Assembly (NCBI GenBank): GCA_964616985.1
Contig: CAZTVF010000007.1
Span: 1 to 64,000 of the forward strand
DNA: 64,000 nucleotides
Direction of reading: 5' to 3'
From: CAZTVF01 sp964616985
Lineage (GTDB): Bacteria; Planctomycetota; Phycisphaerae; SM23-33
Below, piece after piece: positions 15,264-24,207 of the stretch. Numbering within the stretch: position 1 is the stretch's first letter; every line of letters begins with the position of its first letter. The notes beneath the pieces were generated by a model. That model saw only the letters and a list, made by a program, of their open reading frames with translations. It was not told where the DNA came from and made no database searches. A program made the position numbers and the translations under genes.

Positions 15264-18200
15264 ATGGTGTCCGCCAAGGCTTCTGCCATGCCAAGCTCGT
15301 CGGTGCAGCTGCATGGCCTCGAGCCTCGACTCCTCCTGAACGCCGATACCCTCGCCACGGCCATCAATTGCGGGGCACTCAACGGAAACCTCGCGTTCAC
15401 CGACTCCGTAGGCCCCGCCGACCGCAGCGACTACTACGCATTCCGCGTCGATACGCGGCGGCAAGTCACCGTCGTGCTGACGGGCATGACCGCCAACGCG
15501 GACATCAACCTCCTGGGCGCCACCGGGCAGACCCTGGCCTATTCCCGCCTGGCCGCCAATTCCAGCGAGTCCGTCAAGGCCACGCTCGATCCGGGCACCT
15601 ACTACGTGCAGGTGCTTTCGATCACCGCCCTGACGAACTACCGCCTGGGCATCTCCTGCGCCTATGTCACCCCGCCGGATTCGGGCGGCAATTCCTTCCT
15701 GGTCGCCAGCAACCTCGGCGCGCTGCCCCTCACTCAAAAGAACATCTACGACTACGTGGGCTCGGGCGACGGGAACGACTACTATAAGTTCACCCTCGCG
15801 GCCAAGTCCTCCTTCACGGCCACGCTGAGCGAGATGGTCGCCGACGCGGACATGGCCTTGTGGAACAGCAGCGGCCAGCCCATCGTCACCAGTCGCAACG
15901 CGGGCACAGCCAACGAGAACATCGCCATCGCGCTGAACGCGGGCACATACTACCTCCGCGTGTATCCCTACGCCGGCTCGACCTCCTACCACCTGACGTT
16001 GGCCGCCCCCGCCTACCAGGCACCCGACACGGTGGGCGACACGATGGCCAACGCTCGCGCCGTGGGCGCCCTGGGCGCGACGCCCTACGTCAACAACGAA
16101 CTCATCGGGGGCATCGACGCCAACGACTACTATTCCTTCACGGTCGCCACCGCGCAAGTCTTCAGCCTCTCGCTGACCGGCCTGACCGCCGACGCCAACG
16201 TGAGCCTGCTCTCCAACACGGGAACGATCCTGGCCGCCAGCGTCAATGGCGGCACCAGCAGCGAATCGATCACCAAGACCATCAGCGCGGGCACGTACTA
16301 CGTGCGGATCTACGCCGTGGGCGCCGCCACCAACTATAGCCTGTCGATGAAGGCGACTTACCCTGACGCCGCCGGCAACACGCTGGCCGCCGCCTACGAC
16401 GCGGGCACGCTGTCGGCAACGACCAAGACGCTCGGCCCGGACTACGTGGGCACCGGCGACACGGACGATTACTATCGGTTCACGCTCATCGGCCAAAGCG
16501 CCCTGACGGCCAGGATCACCGGCCTGACCGGCGATGCGGACATGTCGCTGCTGAACGGCTCCGGCGCCGTCATGGTCACCAGCCGCAACGGCGGCACGAC
16601 CAACGAGACGATCACCCGGACCCTCGCCGCGGGCACGTACTTCATCCGCGTGTACCCTTATGCCGGCTCGACGACCTACACGCTCACGCTGGTCGCCCCG
16701 CTGGTGGACCCGGTGGCGCCCACGGCGGCATTCAACGCCGCCAGCGTCGCCTTCTCGCCCGCCTCGGCCACCTTCACCGTCACGTACAGCGACAATGTCG
16801 CCGTGAAGGTCGCCTCGTTCGACGGCAGCGACATCCGCATCACGGGCCCCAACAGTTTCAGCGCGCTGGCGTCGTACGTCTCGGCCAGCGCGGCCACCGA
16901 CGGCACGCCGCGGACGGTCACCTATCGCATCGCCGGCCCCGGCGGCACGTGGAATGTCGCCGACGCGGGCGTCTACAGCGTCGTGCTCAACGCCGGGCAG
17001 GTCAGCGACGCCGCCGGCAATTTCGTAGCCGCCGGCGCGCTGGGTTCATTCACGTACGCGCCGGAGATCACCCCGCCGACGGCGACGTTCAATCGCGCCA
17101 GCGTCAGCTTCTCCAGCACGTATGCGACCTTCGCCGTCACCTACACCGACAACTCGCTGGTCCGCTACGCCTCGCTGGACGGCAACGACATCCGCGTGAC
17201 GACATCGCTGGGCTTCAGCGCCCTGGCGGCCTTCGTGTCCGCCGACACGGCGGCCGACGCCGCCACGCGCACGGCCACCTACCGCGTGACCGCCCCCGGC
17301 GGCACGTGGGACGCGCCCGACCTGGGCAACTACACGGTCTCTCTGGTCGCCGGCCAGGTGAGCGACATCTGGGGCAATTTCGCCGCGGCGTCCGCCCTGG
17401 GCGTCTTCAGCTATTCGCCGCCGCCGACCCCGAGCAACGACTGGTTCTCGACCCACTTGAGCGACGCAGGGCTGATCGCCTCGGCCCGCGCGGGCTATGC
17501 CGACGCCAGCCTCAGCCGGACGGACATGATCGCCCTGCTGCAGGCGGCCACCTCGGACGACGCCATCGTCGACGCCGCCGAGTTGTCGGACCTGCGGAAG
17601 GTCGTCGAGGCTTCGGACGTCACGATGCCCGCCTACGTCCGCAATCTCTCGTACAAGACCGTCAACGCGAACGCCGCCAACACCCTGTACCTGGGGACGG
17701 CACTGGGCAACCTCGCCGCCGGCAGCGGGGCCGCGCAGCTGACCAAGCTGATCAACAAGTGGTTCCTGGGCCTGGACCACCCCACCACGACCGCGACGTA
17801 TGCCATGGCCCAGGGCACGCTGTTCGTCAACGGCGTGACCTACACCGACATCCGCCAGGGCTCCCTGGGCGACTGCTACTACGTCGCCGCGCTGGCCGAG
17901 GTGGCCAAGGTGTCGCCCAGCACCATCCAGAACATGTTCATCGACAACGGCGACAACACCTGGACCGTCCGCTTCTATCACAACGGACGGCAGGAGTTTG
18001 TTACCGTCGACCGTTACCTGCCGGTGAACGCCTCGGGCAAGTTCATTTACGCCTCGGCCGGCAGTTCCGCCGCCAGCACCACGGCCGAGTTGTGGGTGGC
18101 CCTGGCCGAGAAGGCGTACGCCCAACTGAACGCGTCGGGCTGGATCAACCAGAGCAATACGAACTCCTATGCCGGCCTGGAGGGCGGGTGGCCCGCCGAT

Positions 18201-18452
18201 TCGATCAGCTTCATCACCGGCCTCTCGACCAGCAGCGATTTCAGCCTGACGACCAGCGACTTCACAAACATCGTGACGGCCATCAACAACAACAAGATGG
18301 TGAACATCTGCACGAGCGACCACGCGTACGCGATGATCGCCTACAACGCCAGCACGCAGAAGTTCACGATCTACAACCCGTGGGGCTCGGCGTCCGACTA
18401 CACCTGGGCCAATGTCCTGGCAACCTTCGAAGACTGGTCGTACACGCTGTAG
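15264..18452 (+). CDS. Secreted LEPR-motif protein with PPC repeats and C-terminal calpain-like protease
   Basis: A 1062-residue probable extracellular cysteine protease. LEPRLLLNA at residues 19-27 is the planctomycete LEPR-type N-terminal motif of exported giant proteins. Four tandem pre-peptidase C-terminal-like modules follow (about 35-465; each has DYYxF, a NxxLL core and GTYYxR). Two closely related beta-sandwich modules of about 115 residues (about 475-715; TAAFNAASVAFSP, then AGQVSDAAGNF) come next. The C-terminal domain is calpain-like: QGSLGDCYYVAAL with oxyanion Gln865 and nucleophile Cys871, His1020 in SDHAYAMIAY, and Asn1038 in IYNPWG. The ATG at 15264 has AAAGGAG 5 bases upstream. 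Calcium dependence and substrate are unknown; calpain folds are intracellular in animals, so the exported setting is unusual. Confidence 0.85.
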   Translation: MVSAKASAMPSSSVQLHGLEPRLLLNADTLATAINCGALNGNLAFTDSVGPADRSDYYAFRVDTRRQVTVVLTGMTANADINLLGATGQTLAYSRLAANSSESVKATLDPGTYYVQVLSITALTNYRLGISCAYVTPPDSGGNSFLVASNLGALPLTQKNIYDYVGSGDGNDYYKFTLAAKSSFTATLSEMVADADMALWNSSGQPIVTSRNAGTANENIAIALNAGTYYLRVYPYAGSTSYHLTLAAPAYQAPDTVGDTMANARAVGALGATPYVNNELIGGIDANDYYSFTVATAQVFSLSLTGLTADANVSLLSNTGTILAASVNGGTSSESITKTISAGTYYVRIYAVGAATNYSLSMKATYPDAAGNTLAAAYDAGTLSATTKTLGPDYVGTGDTDDYYRFTLIGQSALTARITGLTGDADMSLLNGSGAVMVTSRNGGTTNETITRTLAAGTYFIRVYPYAGSTTYTLTLVAPLVDPVAPTAAFNAASVAFSPASATFTVTYSDNVAVKVASFDGSDIRITGPNSFSALASYVSASAATDGTPRTVTYRIAGPGGTWNVADAGVYSVVLNAGQVSDAAGNFVAAGALGSFTYAPEITPPTATFNRASVSFSSTYATFAVTYTDNSLVRYASLDGNDIRVTTSLGFSALAAFVSADTAADAATRTATYRVTAPGGTWDAPDLGNYTVSLVAGQVSDIWGNFAAASALGVFSYSPPPTPSNDWFSTHLSDAGLIASARAGYADASLSRTDMIALLQAATSDDAIVDAAELSDLRKVVEASDVTMPAYVRNLSYKTVNANAANTLYLGTALGNLAAGSGAAQLTKLINKWFLGLDHPTTTATYAMAQGTLFVNGVTYTDIRQGSLGDCYYVAALAEVAKVSPSTIQNMFIDNGDNTWTVRFYHNGRQEFVTVDRYLPVNASGKFIYASAGSSAASTTAELWVALAEKAYAQLNASGWINQSNTNSYAGLEGGWPADSISFITGLSTSSDFSLTTSDFTNIVTAINNNKMVNICTSDHAYAMIAYNASTQKFTIYNPWGSASDYTWANVLATFEDWSYTL

Positions 18453-18457
18453 CGGCG

Positions 18458-18463
18458 TATACT
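18458..18463 (+). promoter_or_regulatory. -10 box abutting the hydrolase start
   Basis: TATACT ends 7 bases before the ATG at 18471, predicting a transcription start at the start codon. The -35 match (TGGTCG at 18435-18440, 17-base spacing) is weak, and transcription could also continue from the upstream gene. Confidence 0.4.
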
Positions 18464-18470
18464 CGAGGCG

Positions 18471-19259
18471 ATGCGGCTGTGCCAGATCGCCCTTTGGACT
18501 ATCGCCCTGCTGATCGTCGCCAACGGCGTGATCAGCATCCTGCCGCATTTTGTTACGCGCCGCCGCGCGGCTGCGTCGCCCCGCGCCGCCCTGGTCATCT
18601 TCGCCGAATCCATCCGCTGGCTGAACGTGCGATGGGGCACGCGGACGGTCTCCGCCGCCCTGGCGCGCTGCGGATACCTAGGCGAGTTTCTCTACTGGCG
18701 ATGGCACGCGGCCTGGCGGGGCACGCTGATCCTGCCCTGCATCATGGCCAGGGGCCTCCTGGAGCGGGAAGCCCGCCGCCTCGCCGACTTCATCATCGAA
18801 CAGCGTCGCCAGTGTCCGCAGCGCCCGATCTACCTGGTGGGCTACTCGTGCGGCGGCTACATCGCGACGCGGGCACTGGAACTGCTGCCGCCGGGCATTC
18901 GCGTGGAGGGCGTCGTCCTGCTGGCGGCGGCCCTGGACCCGCGGCGAGATCTCGCGCTCGCTGCCTCGGCCGTCGGCGGCAACATGGTCATCACCAGCAG
19001 TCCCGGCGACTGGCTGATCCTGGGGCTGGGGACACTGCTGTTCGGCACCGGCGACCGCCGCTGGCGTCCGTCGATGGGCATGATCGGCCCCGCCGGCGCC
19101 TGCCCGCCCAACGTGCGGCACCTGCGGTGGCGGCTGCGAGACGTGGCGACCGGCCACACCGGCGGGCATTTCGGCGCGTCGGCGGCCGGCTACTTCCAGG
19201 CCCGGATCGCGCCGCATCTTTTCGCCCCCGCCGATACATTCGACGCAGCCGGGCGTTGA
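18471..19259 (+). CDS. Membrane-anchored alpha/beta hydrolase
   Basis: A 262-residue protein with an N-terminal membrane helix or signal anchor (residues 5-27) and a short alpha/beta-hydrolase domain. The nucleophile elbow is GYSCGG (Ser at about 125) preceded by the strand PIYLVG; a strand GVVLLAAALDP carries a possible acid residue, and GHTGGHFG near the C-terminus supplies a candidate catalytic histidine. Substrate cannot be told from sequence; lipase, esterase or acyltransferase are possible. It starts 18 bases after the calpain-like gene and may be read through from it, though it has its own TATACT box. Confidence 0.7.
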   Translation: MRLCQIALWTIALLIVANGVISILPHFVTRRRAAASPRAALVIFAESIRWLNVRWGTRTVSAALARCGYLGEFLYWRWHAAWRGTLILPCIMARGLLEREARRLADFIIEQRRQCPQRPIYLVGYSCGGYIATRALELLPPGIRVEGVVLLAAALDPRRDLALAASAVGGNMVITSSPGDWLILGLGTLLFGTGDRRWRPSMGMIGPAGACPPNVRHLRWRLRDVATGHTGGHFGASAAGYFQARIAPHLFAPADTFDAAGR

Positions 19260-19309
19260 AAGACTATCGCTCTTTCGTCAGAATGTATGCCCCAAGGAAA
19301 GGACCCTAT

Positions 19310-22300
19310 ATGATCTGCGCCCGCAACTTCGCCCTGTCCGTCGCCCTGACCGTCCTGGCCGTTGTCGCCTCGGCCCGCGCCGCCGACGAGAACACCAACG
19401 CCGCCACCCTCAAACCCGTGTCCGTCACGGGCATGATGGCCAAGGCGCCCAAGATCGACGGCGTGATCGAGCCCGGCGAGTGGAACACGCTGCACGTGGC
19501 CCGTTTCGTCTCGCAGTCGAACGACTTCCTGCAGAACCGCCCCGGCGAGTTCTGGGTCGGCACCGACGGCAAGAAGCTCTACATCGCCGTGCGCACCGGC
19601 GTGCACCCCACGGCCGGCATCATCGCCAAGACCCCTGTGCCGCCGGGCAAGAAGGATGAAAGCGGCACGGTGTGGGACGACTCCATCGAGCTGTGGTTCA
19701 ACAACGACCCCAGCGGCAAGGGCGGGCAGTACTACCAGATCATGCTCAACTCGCTGGGGGCGATCTACGACGCCATGTTCGAGATGCGCGACAAGGTCGG
19801 CCTGACCTACTGGCGCGTCGACATGGAGCAGGCCCACAAGGTGGACGGCGGCCTGTGGACGGCCGAGTTCGCCATCGACCTGGCGTCCATCAACGTCACG
19901 GACGTGACCAAGCCCCTGGCCATGCGCGTCTGCCGCAACTACAAGAACACCTGGGACCAGAGCCGCTGGGCGCCCAACGTCCGCTCGTTCGACTCGCCCG
20001 AGACCATGCCCCTGGTGCAGTTCGCCAAGGACGCCCCCCTCGTCTCGGAAGTCGGCTTCCAGGACGCCGAGGGAATCAACGTCGCCATCGACGTCACTAA
20101 CCCCACCGCGGCCGACATGCCCCTGCACGTCAAGCTCGGCCACAATGCCGAGAACCAGCCCCGTTACTACAAGGACGCCAACATCGTCCTCAAGGCCGGC
20201 GCCACCCAGCGGGTGGAGTACAAGGTCAAGCTGTTCACCGAGGAGAACTACCCCGCCCTGGCCAGCATCTACGTCGCCAGCGGCGACGACAAGACCGTCT
20301 TCTACCACCGCGACGTGAAGTGGAACACCAAGCCCAAGGGCCCCATCTGGCAGCCGCTGGACGCGGTGTCGGCCGAGGAGGCCACCCAGTTCGACATCGA
20401 GTTCCACCCCACGCCCAAGATCCTCCGCTGGCGCGCGACCTTCGAGAACATGAAGGACAAGGAGAAGGTGCAGCAGGTCCGCGTGGTCATCGTCGACGAC
20501 AAGAAGAACAAGGTCAACGAGCAGACCGCCAAGGACATCAAGGGCTTCAAGACCGAGCAGCGCATCAGCTTCGACAAGCTCGCCGACGGCCGCTACGAGG
20601 CGCAGGTCTTCCTGGACACCGACAAGCCCGCGGCTGAGCCCGTCAAGAAGGCGGTCTTCGATTACCTGACCAACTTCCCGTGGCTGAACAACAAGATCGG
20701 CATCAGCGACAAGGTGATCCCGCCCTTCACGCCGCTGGAGGTCAAGGGCAACGTGGTGTCGGCCGTGCTGCGCGAGCACACGATGAGCGACGCCGGCCTG
20801 TGGCAGCAGGTGAAGGCCAAGGGCACGGATATCCTGAGCGGGCCCATGCGGGTGGAAGTGAAAACCGCCACGGGCGTCGTGGCGGCCAAGGGCACTGCGA
20901 AGATCACGGCAGCCAAGCCGCACGTCGTGACGGCCGAATCCACCTGGCAGGCCGGGCCGGTGACGGGCAAGACCGTTAGCGAGATGGAATACGACGGCAC
21001 AATGAAGGTGACGATGGAGTTCTCGCCGCCGGCTGAGGCGGATAAGAACCTGTCTATCGACGGCATGTCGCTGGTGATTCCGATGAACGACAAGCTGGCG
21101 CCGCTGATGCACTCGTGCGGCGACGGCCTGCGGATCAACTACGCGGGCATCGTGCCCGCCGGCGAGGGCGTGGTGTGGAGTTCGGACAAGGCCAGCCGTC
21201 AGCAGATCCTGGGCACGTTCCTGCCCTACGTGTGGGTCGGCGGCGAGGAGCGCGGCCTGTGCTGGTTCGCCGCGTCGGACAAGGACTGGGTGCTGGACTA
21301 CAAGGAGAAGACGCCCGCCCTGCAGATCGAGCGAGCCGGCGGCGTGCTGAGCCTCCGCGTCAACATCATCCAGACGCCCACCACGCTGAAGCGTACGCAC
21401 AAGATCGTCTTTGGCCTCCAGGCCACCCCCACCCGCCCCATGCCGCAGAAGCCCGATTGGCGCACCTGGGGCTGCCAGTCGCAGGGCAAGTTCGATTCAA
21501 TCGTTCTGGGCATGTGCAGCTACTGGGGCGGGCAGCTGTACTCGGTGTTCCCGCGCGAGCGCGACTTCACGATCGTGCAGAAGATCGCCGAGGCCAAGAA
21601 GGAAGGCAAGGTCGACAAGGAGTTCCTCGCCGACTACATCAAGAAGTACCCGGGCATCAAGGCCGAGGTGCAGTGGTCGTTCAACCCCGGCAAGCAGGCG
21701 GCCATCATGCCCTACACCAACATCCGCGGCTGCATCACCTACACGCCCGAATGGCGCGTGTACCAGGACGAGTGGCAGCGAGGCACCTTCCACAACCGCA
21801 TGACCCGAACCGACGCCAACGACGGCGGGTTGGACTTCGTCGTCATCGTCCCGCCCAGCCGCCGCGATTTCCTCCTCTACTACTACCGCGAGTTCCTCAA
21901 GAACGGCTTCGACGGCATCTACTGGGACAACATCTGCATCTACTCCAACGACAACCCGATCACCTCGGCCGGCTACGTCCGCGAGGACGGCAGCTTCCAG
22001 CCCGGCTGCGACATCTGGGAGATCCGCGAGGTGACCAAGCGCATGGCCGTGCTGTGCGACGAGATGGGCAAGCCCAACATCAACATGCCGCACATGACCA
22101 ACGCCCTGCTGGCGCCGGTGTTCAGCTGGACGGGCATGAACCTCGACTGGGAGTGGAAGTACGGCGGGACGGACTTCCAGGAGCGATTCACGCGCGACTA
22201 CATCCGGGCGACGGGCATCGGCCTGCAGGTCGGCGGCGTGCCGATCGTGCTGCAGGGCATCACCGAGGTCAAGGACCCCAACGTGATGAAGTGGGTCGAG

Positions 22301-22702
22301 CGCACCCGCATCGCCGCCTGCGTGCCGCACGAGATCAAGGTGTGGCAGACCGACGCGCTCTTCGGCAAGCTCACCAAGAAGCTCTTCGAGATCGGCTACG
22401 GCGAGGACGCCAAGGTCCACAACTACTGGGACGCCAAGCCCGTCATGAAGATCGATGGCCTGGACGAGGCGTTCTTGGTCGTCGAGGGTAAGGACACGGT
22501 GGCCGTCTTCATCGGCGACTATGGCAACGGCGGCGACGGCAAGATCACGCTCGACTGCGAGCGCCTTGGGCTGCCCAAGGACTTCACCGCCGTCAACTAC
22601 GAGAATGAAAAAGACGCCCTCGCCGCCGCCAACGGCACGTTCGACGTGAAGGAACTCAAGAAGCACGATTTCCGCATGTGGCTGATCGCCAAGAAGAAAT
22701 GA
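19310..22702 (+). CDS. Secreted CBM9-like / glycoside-hydrolase-like protein (DUF6067-like)
   Basis: A 1130-residue exported protein. Residues 1-24 are a signal peptide (ALSVALTVLAVVASARA). Residues about 40-240 look like a CBM9-type carbohydrate-binding domain: KIDGVIEPGEW, FWVGTDGKKLYIAVRTG, DDSIELWFNN. A large beta-rich middle (250-700) contains WVGGEERGLCWFAASDKDW. The C-terminal part (700-1060) looks like a (beta/alpha)8 glycoside hydrolase, with FLKNGFDGIYWDNICIY as a probable active-site strand and HMTNALLAPVFSW. This domain order recalls DUF6067/GH123-related proteins. The ATG at 19310 follows AAGGAAAGGA. Upstream open frame belongs to another frame of the calpain gene. The specific glycan is unknown; a carbohydrate-degrading role is an inference. 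Confidence 0.75.
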   Translation: MICARNFALSVALTVLAVVASARAADENTNAATLKPVSVTGMMAKAPKIDGVIEPGEWNTLHVARFVSQSNDFLQNRPGEFWVGTDGKKLYIAVRTGVHPTAGIIAKTPVPPGKKDESGTVWDDSIELWFNNDPSGKGGQYYQIMLNSLGAIYDAMFEMRDKVGLTYWRVDMEQAHKVDGGLWTAEFAIDLASINVTDVTKPLAMRVCRNYKNTWDQSRWAPNVRSFDSPETMPLVQFAKDAPLVSEVGFQDAEGINVAIDVTNPTAADMPLHVKLGHNAENQPRYYKDANIVLKAGATQRVEYKVKLFTEENYPALASIYVASGDDKTVFYHRDVKWNTKPKGPIWQPLDAVSAEEATQFDIEFHPTPKILRWRATFENMKDKEKVQQVRVVIVDDKKNKVNEQTAKDIKGFKTEQRISFDKLADGRYEAQVFLDTDKPAAEPVKKAVFDYLTNFPWLNNKIGISDKVIPPFTPLEVKGNVVSAVLREHTMSDAGLWQQVKAKGTDILSGPMRVEVKTATGVVAAKGTAKITAAKPHVVTAESTWQAGPVTGKTVSEMEYDGTMKVTMEFSPPAEADKNLSIDGMSLVIPMNDKLAPLMHSCGDGLRINYAGIVPAGEGVVWSSDKASRQQILGTFLPYVWVGGEERGLCWFAASDKDWVLDYKEKTPALQIERAGGVLSLRVNIIQTPTTLKRTHKIVFGLQATPTRPMPQKPDWRTWGCQSQGKFDSIVLGMCSYWGGQLYSVFPRERDFTIVQKIAEAKKEGKVDKEFLADYIKKYPGIKAEVQWSFNPGKQAAIMPYTNIRGCITYTPEWRVYQDEWQRGTFHNRMTRTDANDGGLDFVVIVPPSRRDFLLYYYREFLKNGFDGIYWDNICIYSNDNPITSAGYVREDGSFQPGCDIWEIREVTKRMAVLCDEMGKPNINMPHMTNALLAPVFSWTGMNLDWEWKYGGTDFQERFTRDYIRATGIGLQVGGVPIVLQGITEVKDPNVMKWVERTRIAACVPHEIKVWQTDALFGKLTKKLFEIGYGEDAKVHNYWDAKPVMKIDGLDEAFLVVEGKDTVAVFIGDYGNGGDGKITLDCERLGLPKDFTAVNYENEKDALAAANGTFDVKELKKHDFRMWLIAKKK

Positions 22703-22734
22703 GTGAATCGGTGAATCGGTGAGTCGGCCATTGC

Positions 22735-22755
22735 TTCAACCGCGGAGCGGTTGAA
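22735..22755. repeat. 21-base palindromic repeat, copy 1
   Basis: TCAACCGCGGAGCGGTTGA with one extra flanking base each side. An identical copy lies at 24088-24108; together they flank the URO-D-like gene. Confidence 0.8.
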
Positions 22756-22767
22756 ATATCATAGCCT

Positions 22768-22828
22768 CGGGTTGCGAGCGCGGCGAGCTACCCGTGGTCG
22801 GGTTGTGAGCGCGGCGAGCTACCCGTGG
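22768..22828. repeat. Tandem duplication of a 30-base unit
   Basis: Two units beginning CGGGTTG(C/T)GAGCGCGGCG and ending GAGCTACCCGTGG lie at 22768-22797 and 22799-22828 with one difference. Each is itself partly palindromic. It lies in the 250-base gap before the URO-D-like gene. Confidence 0.75.
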
Positions 22829-22951
22829 ATGATGCCCCGCCAACGGATCTCAACCGCCGAGCGGCGGTCATTGTCTGACGCGCCGGGAATATGCGGCAAC
22901 GCCATTCCTCCTCGGAGGAACGGCTCAACCGCGTGAACAGGAAACTTGACC

Positions 22952-24022
22952 ATGCTCTACTGCCCCGAGATCAACGAGATTCGCGACCGCCTCACCACCT
23001 GGTGGAATGGCGGCGAACTGGGCAGGCCGGTGGTGATGGCGACGGTGCCCCGGCAGACGCCGCTGGAAGATATCCCGGCCTTGCCCCAGCCGCCCGGCTG
23101 GGTCACGGGCTATTCGACGCGATCCTTCGATTATCGCGTGAATCTCTCGGCCCGGGCGTTCCTCCACAGCGAGTTCCTCTGCGAGGCGGTCCCGGCGGTC
23201 GCGCCCGACCTAGCCCCCAACTGCCTGGCGCTGTACCTGGGCTGCAAGGGCATCGAGAGCCCCGGCACTGTCTGGTGCGAGCCCTTCGTCCACGAGCCCC
23301 GCGAACTCGACCTCCGCTTCGATCCCGAGAACTTCTACTGGAACTTCACCCTCCGCCTCGGCCGCGAACAGGTGCGCCTGGGGCGCGGCAAGTTCGCCGT
23401 CGCCTTTCCCGACCTCATCGAGGGCCTGGACACCCTGGCGGCCTTGCGGGGAACCGAAACGCTGCTGGTGGACCTGATCGAGCGGCCCGACTGGGTTCAC
23501 CGCTGCCTGCGGCGGATCACCGATCGCTACTTCCACTACTACGACATGCTGTACAACCTCATCCGCGACGAGCGCGGCGGCTCGTTCTTCTGGTCCTGGG
23601 CGCCGGGGCGCATGTCGAAATTTCAGTGCGATTTCTCGGCGATGATCTCGCCGACGATGTTCGGCGAATTCATGGCCCCGGTGCTCCGCGAGATGTGCCA
23701 GCGCGTCTCGTACTCGATGTATCACTGGGATGGCCCCGGCGCGATCCCGCACCACGACCACCTGCTGGCGATTCCCGAGCTCAAGTGCGTCCAGTGGACC
23801 GCCGGCGACGGCCACGAACCGTCGTTTCATCCCCGATGGTGGCCGCTGTACCACAAGACGATCGAGGCCGGCAAACGCATCTTCGTCGGCGGGGACACGA
23901 TCGAACGCCTGCTGGCAATGAAGAAGGAGTTCGGGCGCAAGTTCCAGAGCTTCATGATCGGCACCGGCTTCGGAGCCCGCGCCGAGGCCGAGGAAGTCAT
24001 CAAACGCCTGTACGTGGATTGA
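22952..24022 (+). CDS. Uroporphyrinogen decarboxylase-like (URO-D superfamily) protein
   Basis: A 356-residue cytoplasmic protein of the URO-D superfamily, which includes haem decarboxylases and corrinoid-dependent methyltransferases. The core pattern is visible: FAVAFPDLIEGLDTLAALRG, MISPTMFGEFMAPVLREMCQ, YHWDGPGAIPHHDHLLAIPELKC..., and GKRIFVGGDTIERLL. The HWDG...H segment replaces the usual HxxG of the methyltransferase group. It lacks the N-terminal arginine pair of true HemE, so a porphyrin role is unlikely; such genes in planctomycetes are usually of unknown substrate. ATG at 22952 has AGGAAA 7-8 bases upstream. Identical 21-base hairpins flank the gene. Confidence 0.78.
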   Translation: MLYCPEINEIRDRLTTWWNGGELGRPVVMATVPRQTPLEDIPALPQPPGWVTGYSTRSFDYRVNLSARAFLHSEFLCEAVPAVAPDLAPNCLALYLGCKGIESPGTVWCEPFVHEPRELDLRFDPENFYWNFTLRLGREQVRLGRGKFAVAFPDLIEGLDTLAALRGTETLLVDLIERPDWVHRCLRRITDRYFHYYDMLYNLIRDERGGSFFWSWAPGRMSKFQCDFSAMISPTMFGEFMAPVLREMCQRVSYSMYHWDGPGAIPHHDHLLAIPELKCVQWTAGDGHEPSFHPRWWPLYHKTIEAGKRIFVGGDTIERLLAMKKEFGRKFQSFMIGTGFGARAEAEEVIKRLYVD

Positions 24023-24087
24023 ACCCGGCCCGGCAGGCACCTGCCAAGCGTCGCGCGTATGGCCACGTGCCGGCATGCGCAAGAACC

Positions 24088-24108
24088 TTCAACCGCGGAG
24101 CGGTTGAA
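24088..24108. repeat. 21-base palindromic repeat, copy 2
   Basis: Identical over 21 bases to the element at 22735-22755. It follows the URO-D-like gene; no T-run is present, so it is not a standard terminator. Confidence 0.8.
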
Positions 24109-24192
24109 CTAATACCGCGGTGCTGGTAACGAATGATGAACCTTCTGACACCTTCGGCGATTACGTGGCTGCGTCACGGCACCCATACGCGG

Positions 24193-24198
24193 TATAAT
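24193..24198 (+). promoter_or_regulatory. -10 box abutting a start codon
   Basis: A perfect TATAAT ends 9 bases before the ATG at 24208, so transcription should begin about 3 bases before the start codon. The -35 region is weak. Confidence 0.45.
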
Positions 24199-24207
24199 CG
24201 AACACCT

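Noticed and set aside
16949..19309. A possible N-terminal extension of the CBM9-like protein into the calpain and hydrolase genes
   Set aside because: The frame is open by chance; a signal peptide with ribosome site begins at 19310 and the upstream genes are well supported in other frames.
22768..22828. CRISPR array
   Set aside because: Only two adjacent units with a 1-base gap and no spacers; the same applies to the pair at 61373-61461.
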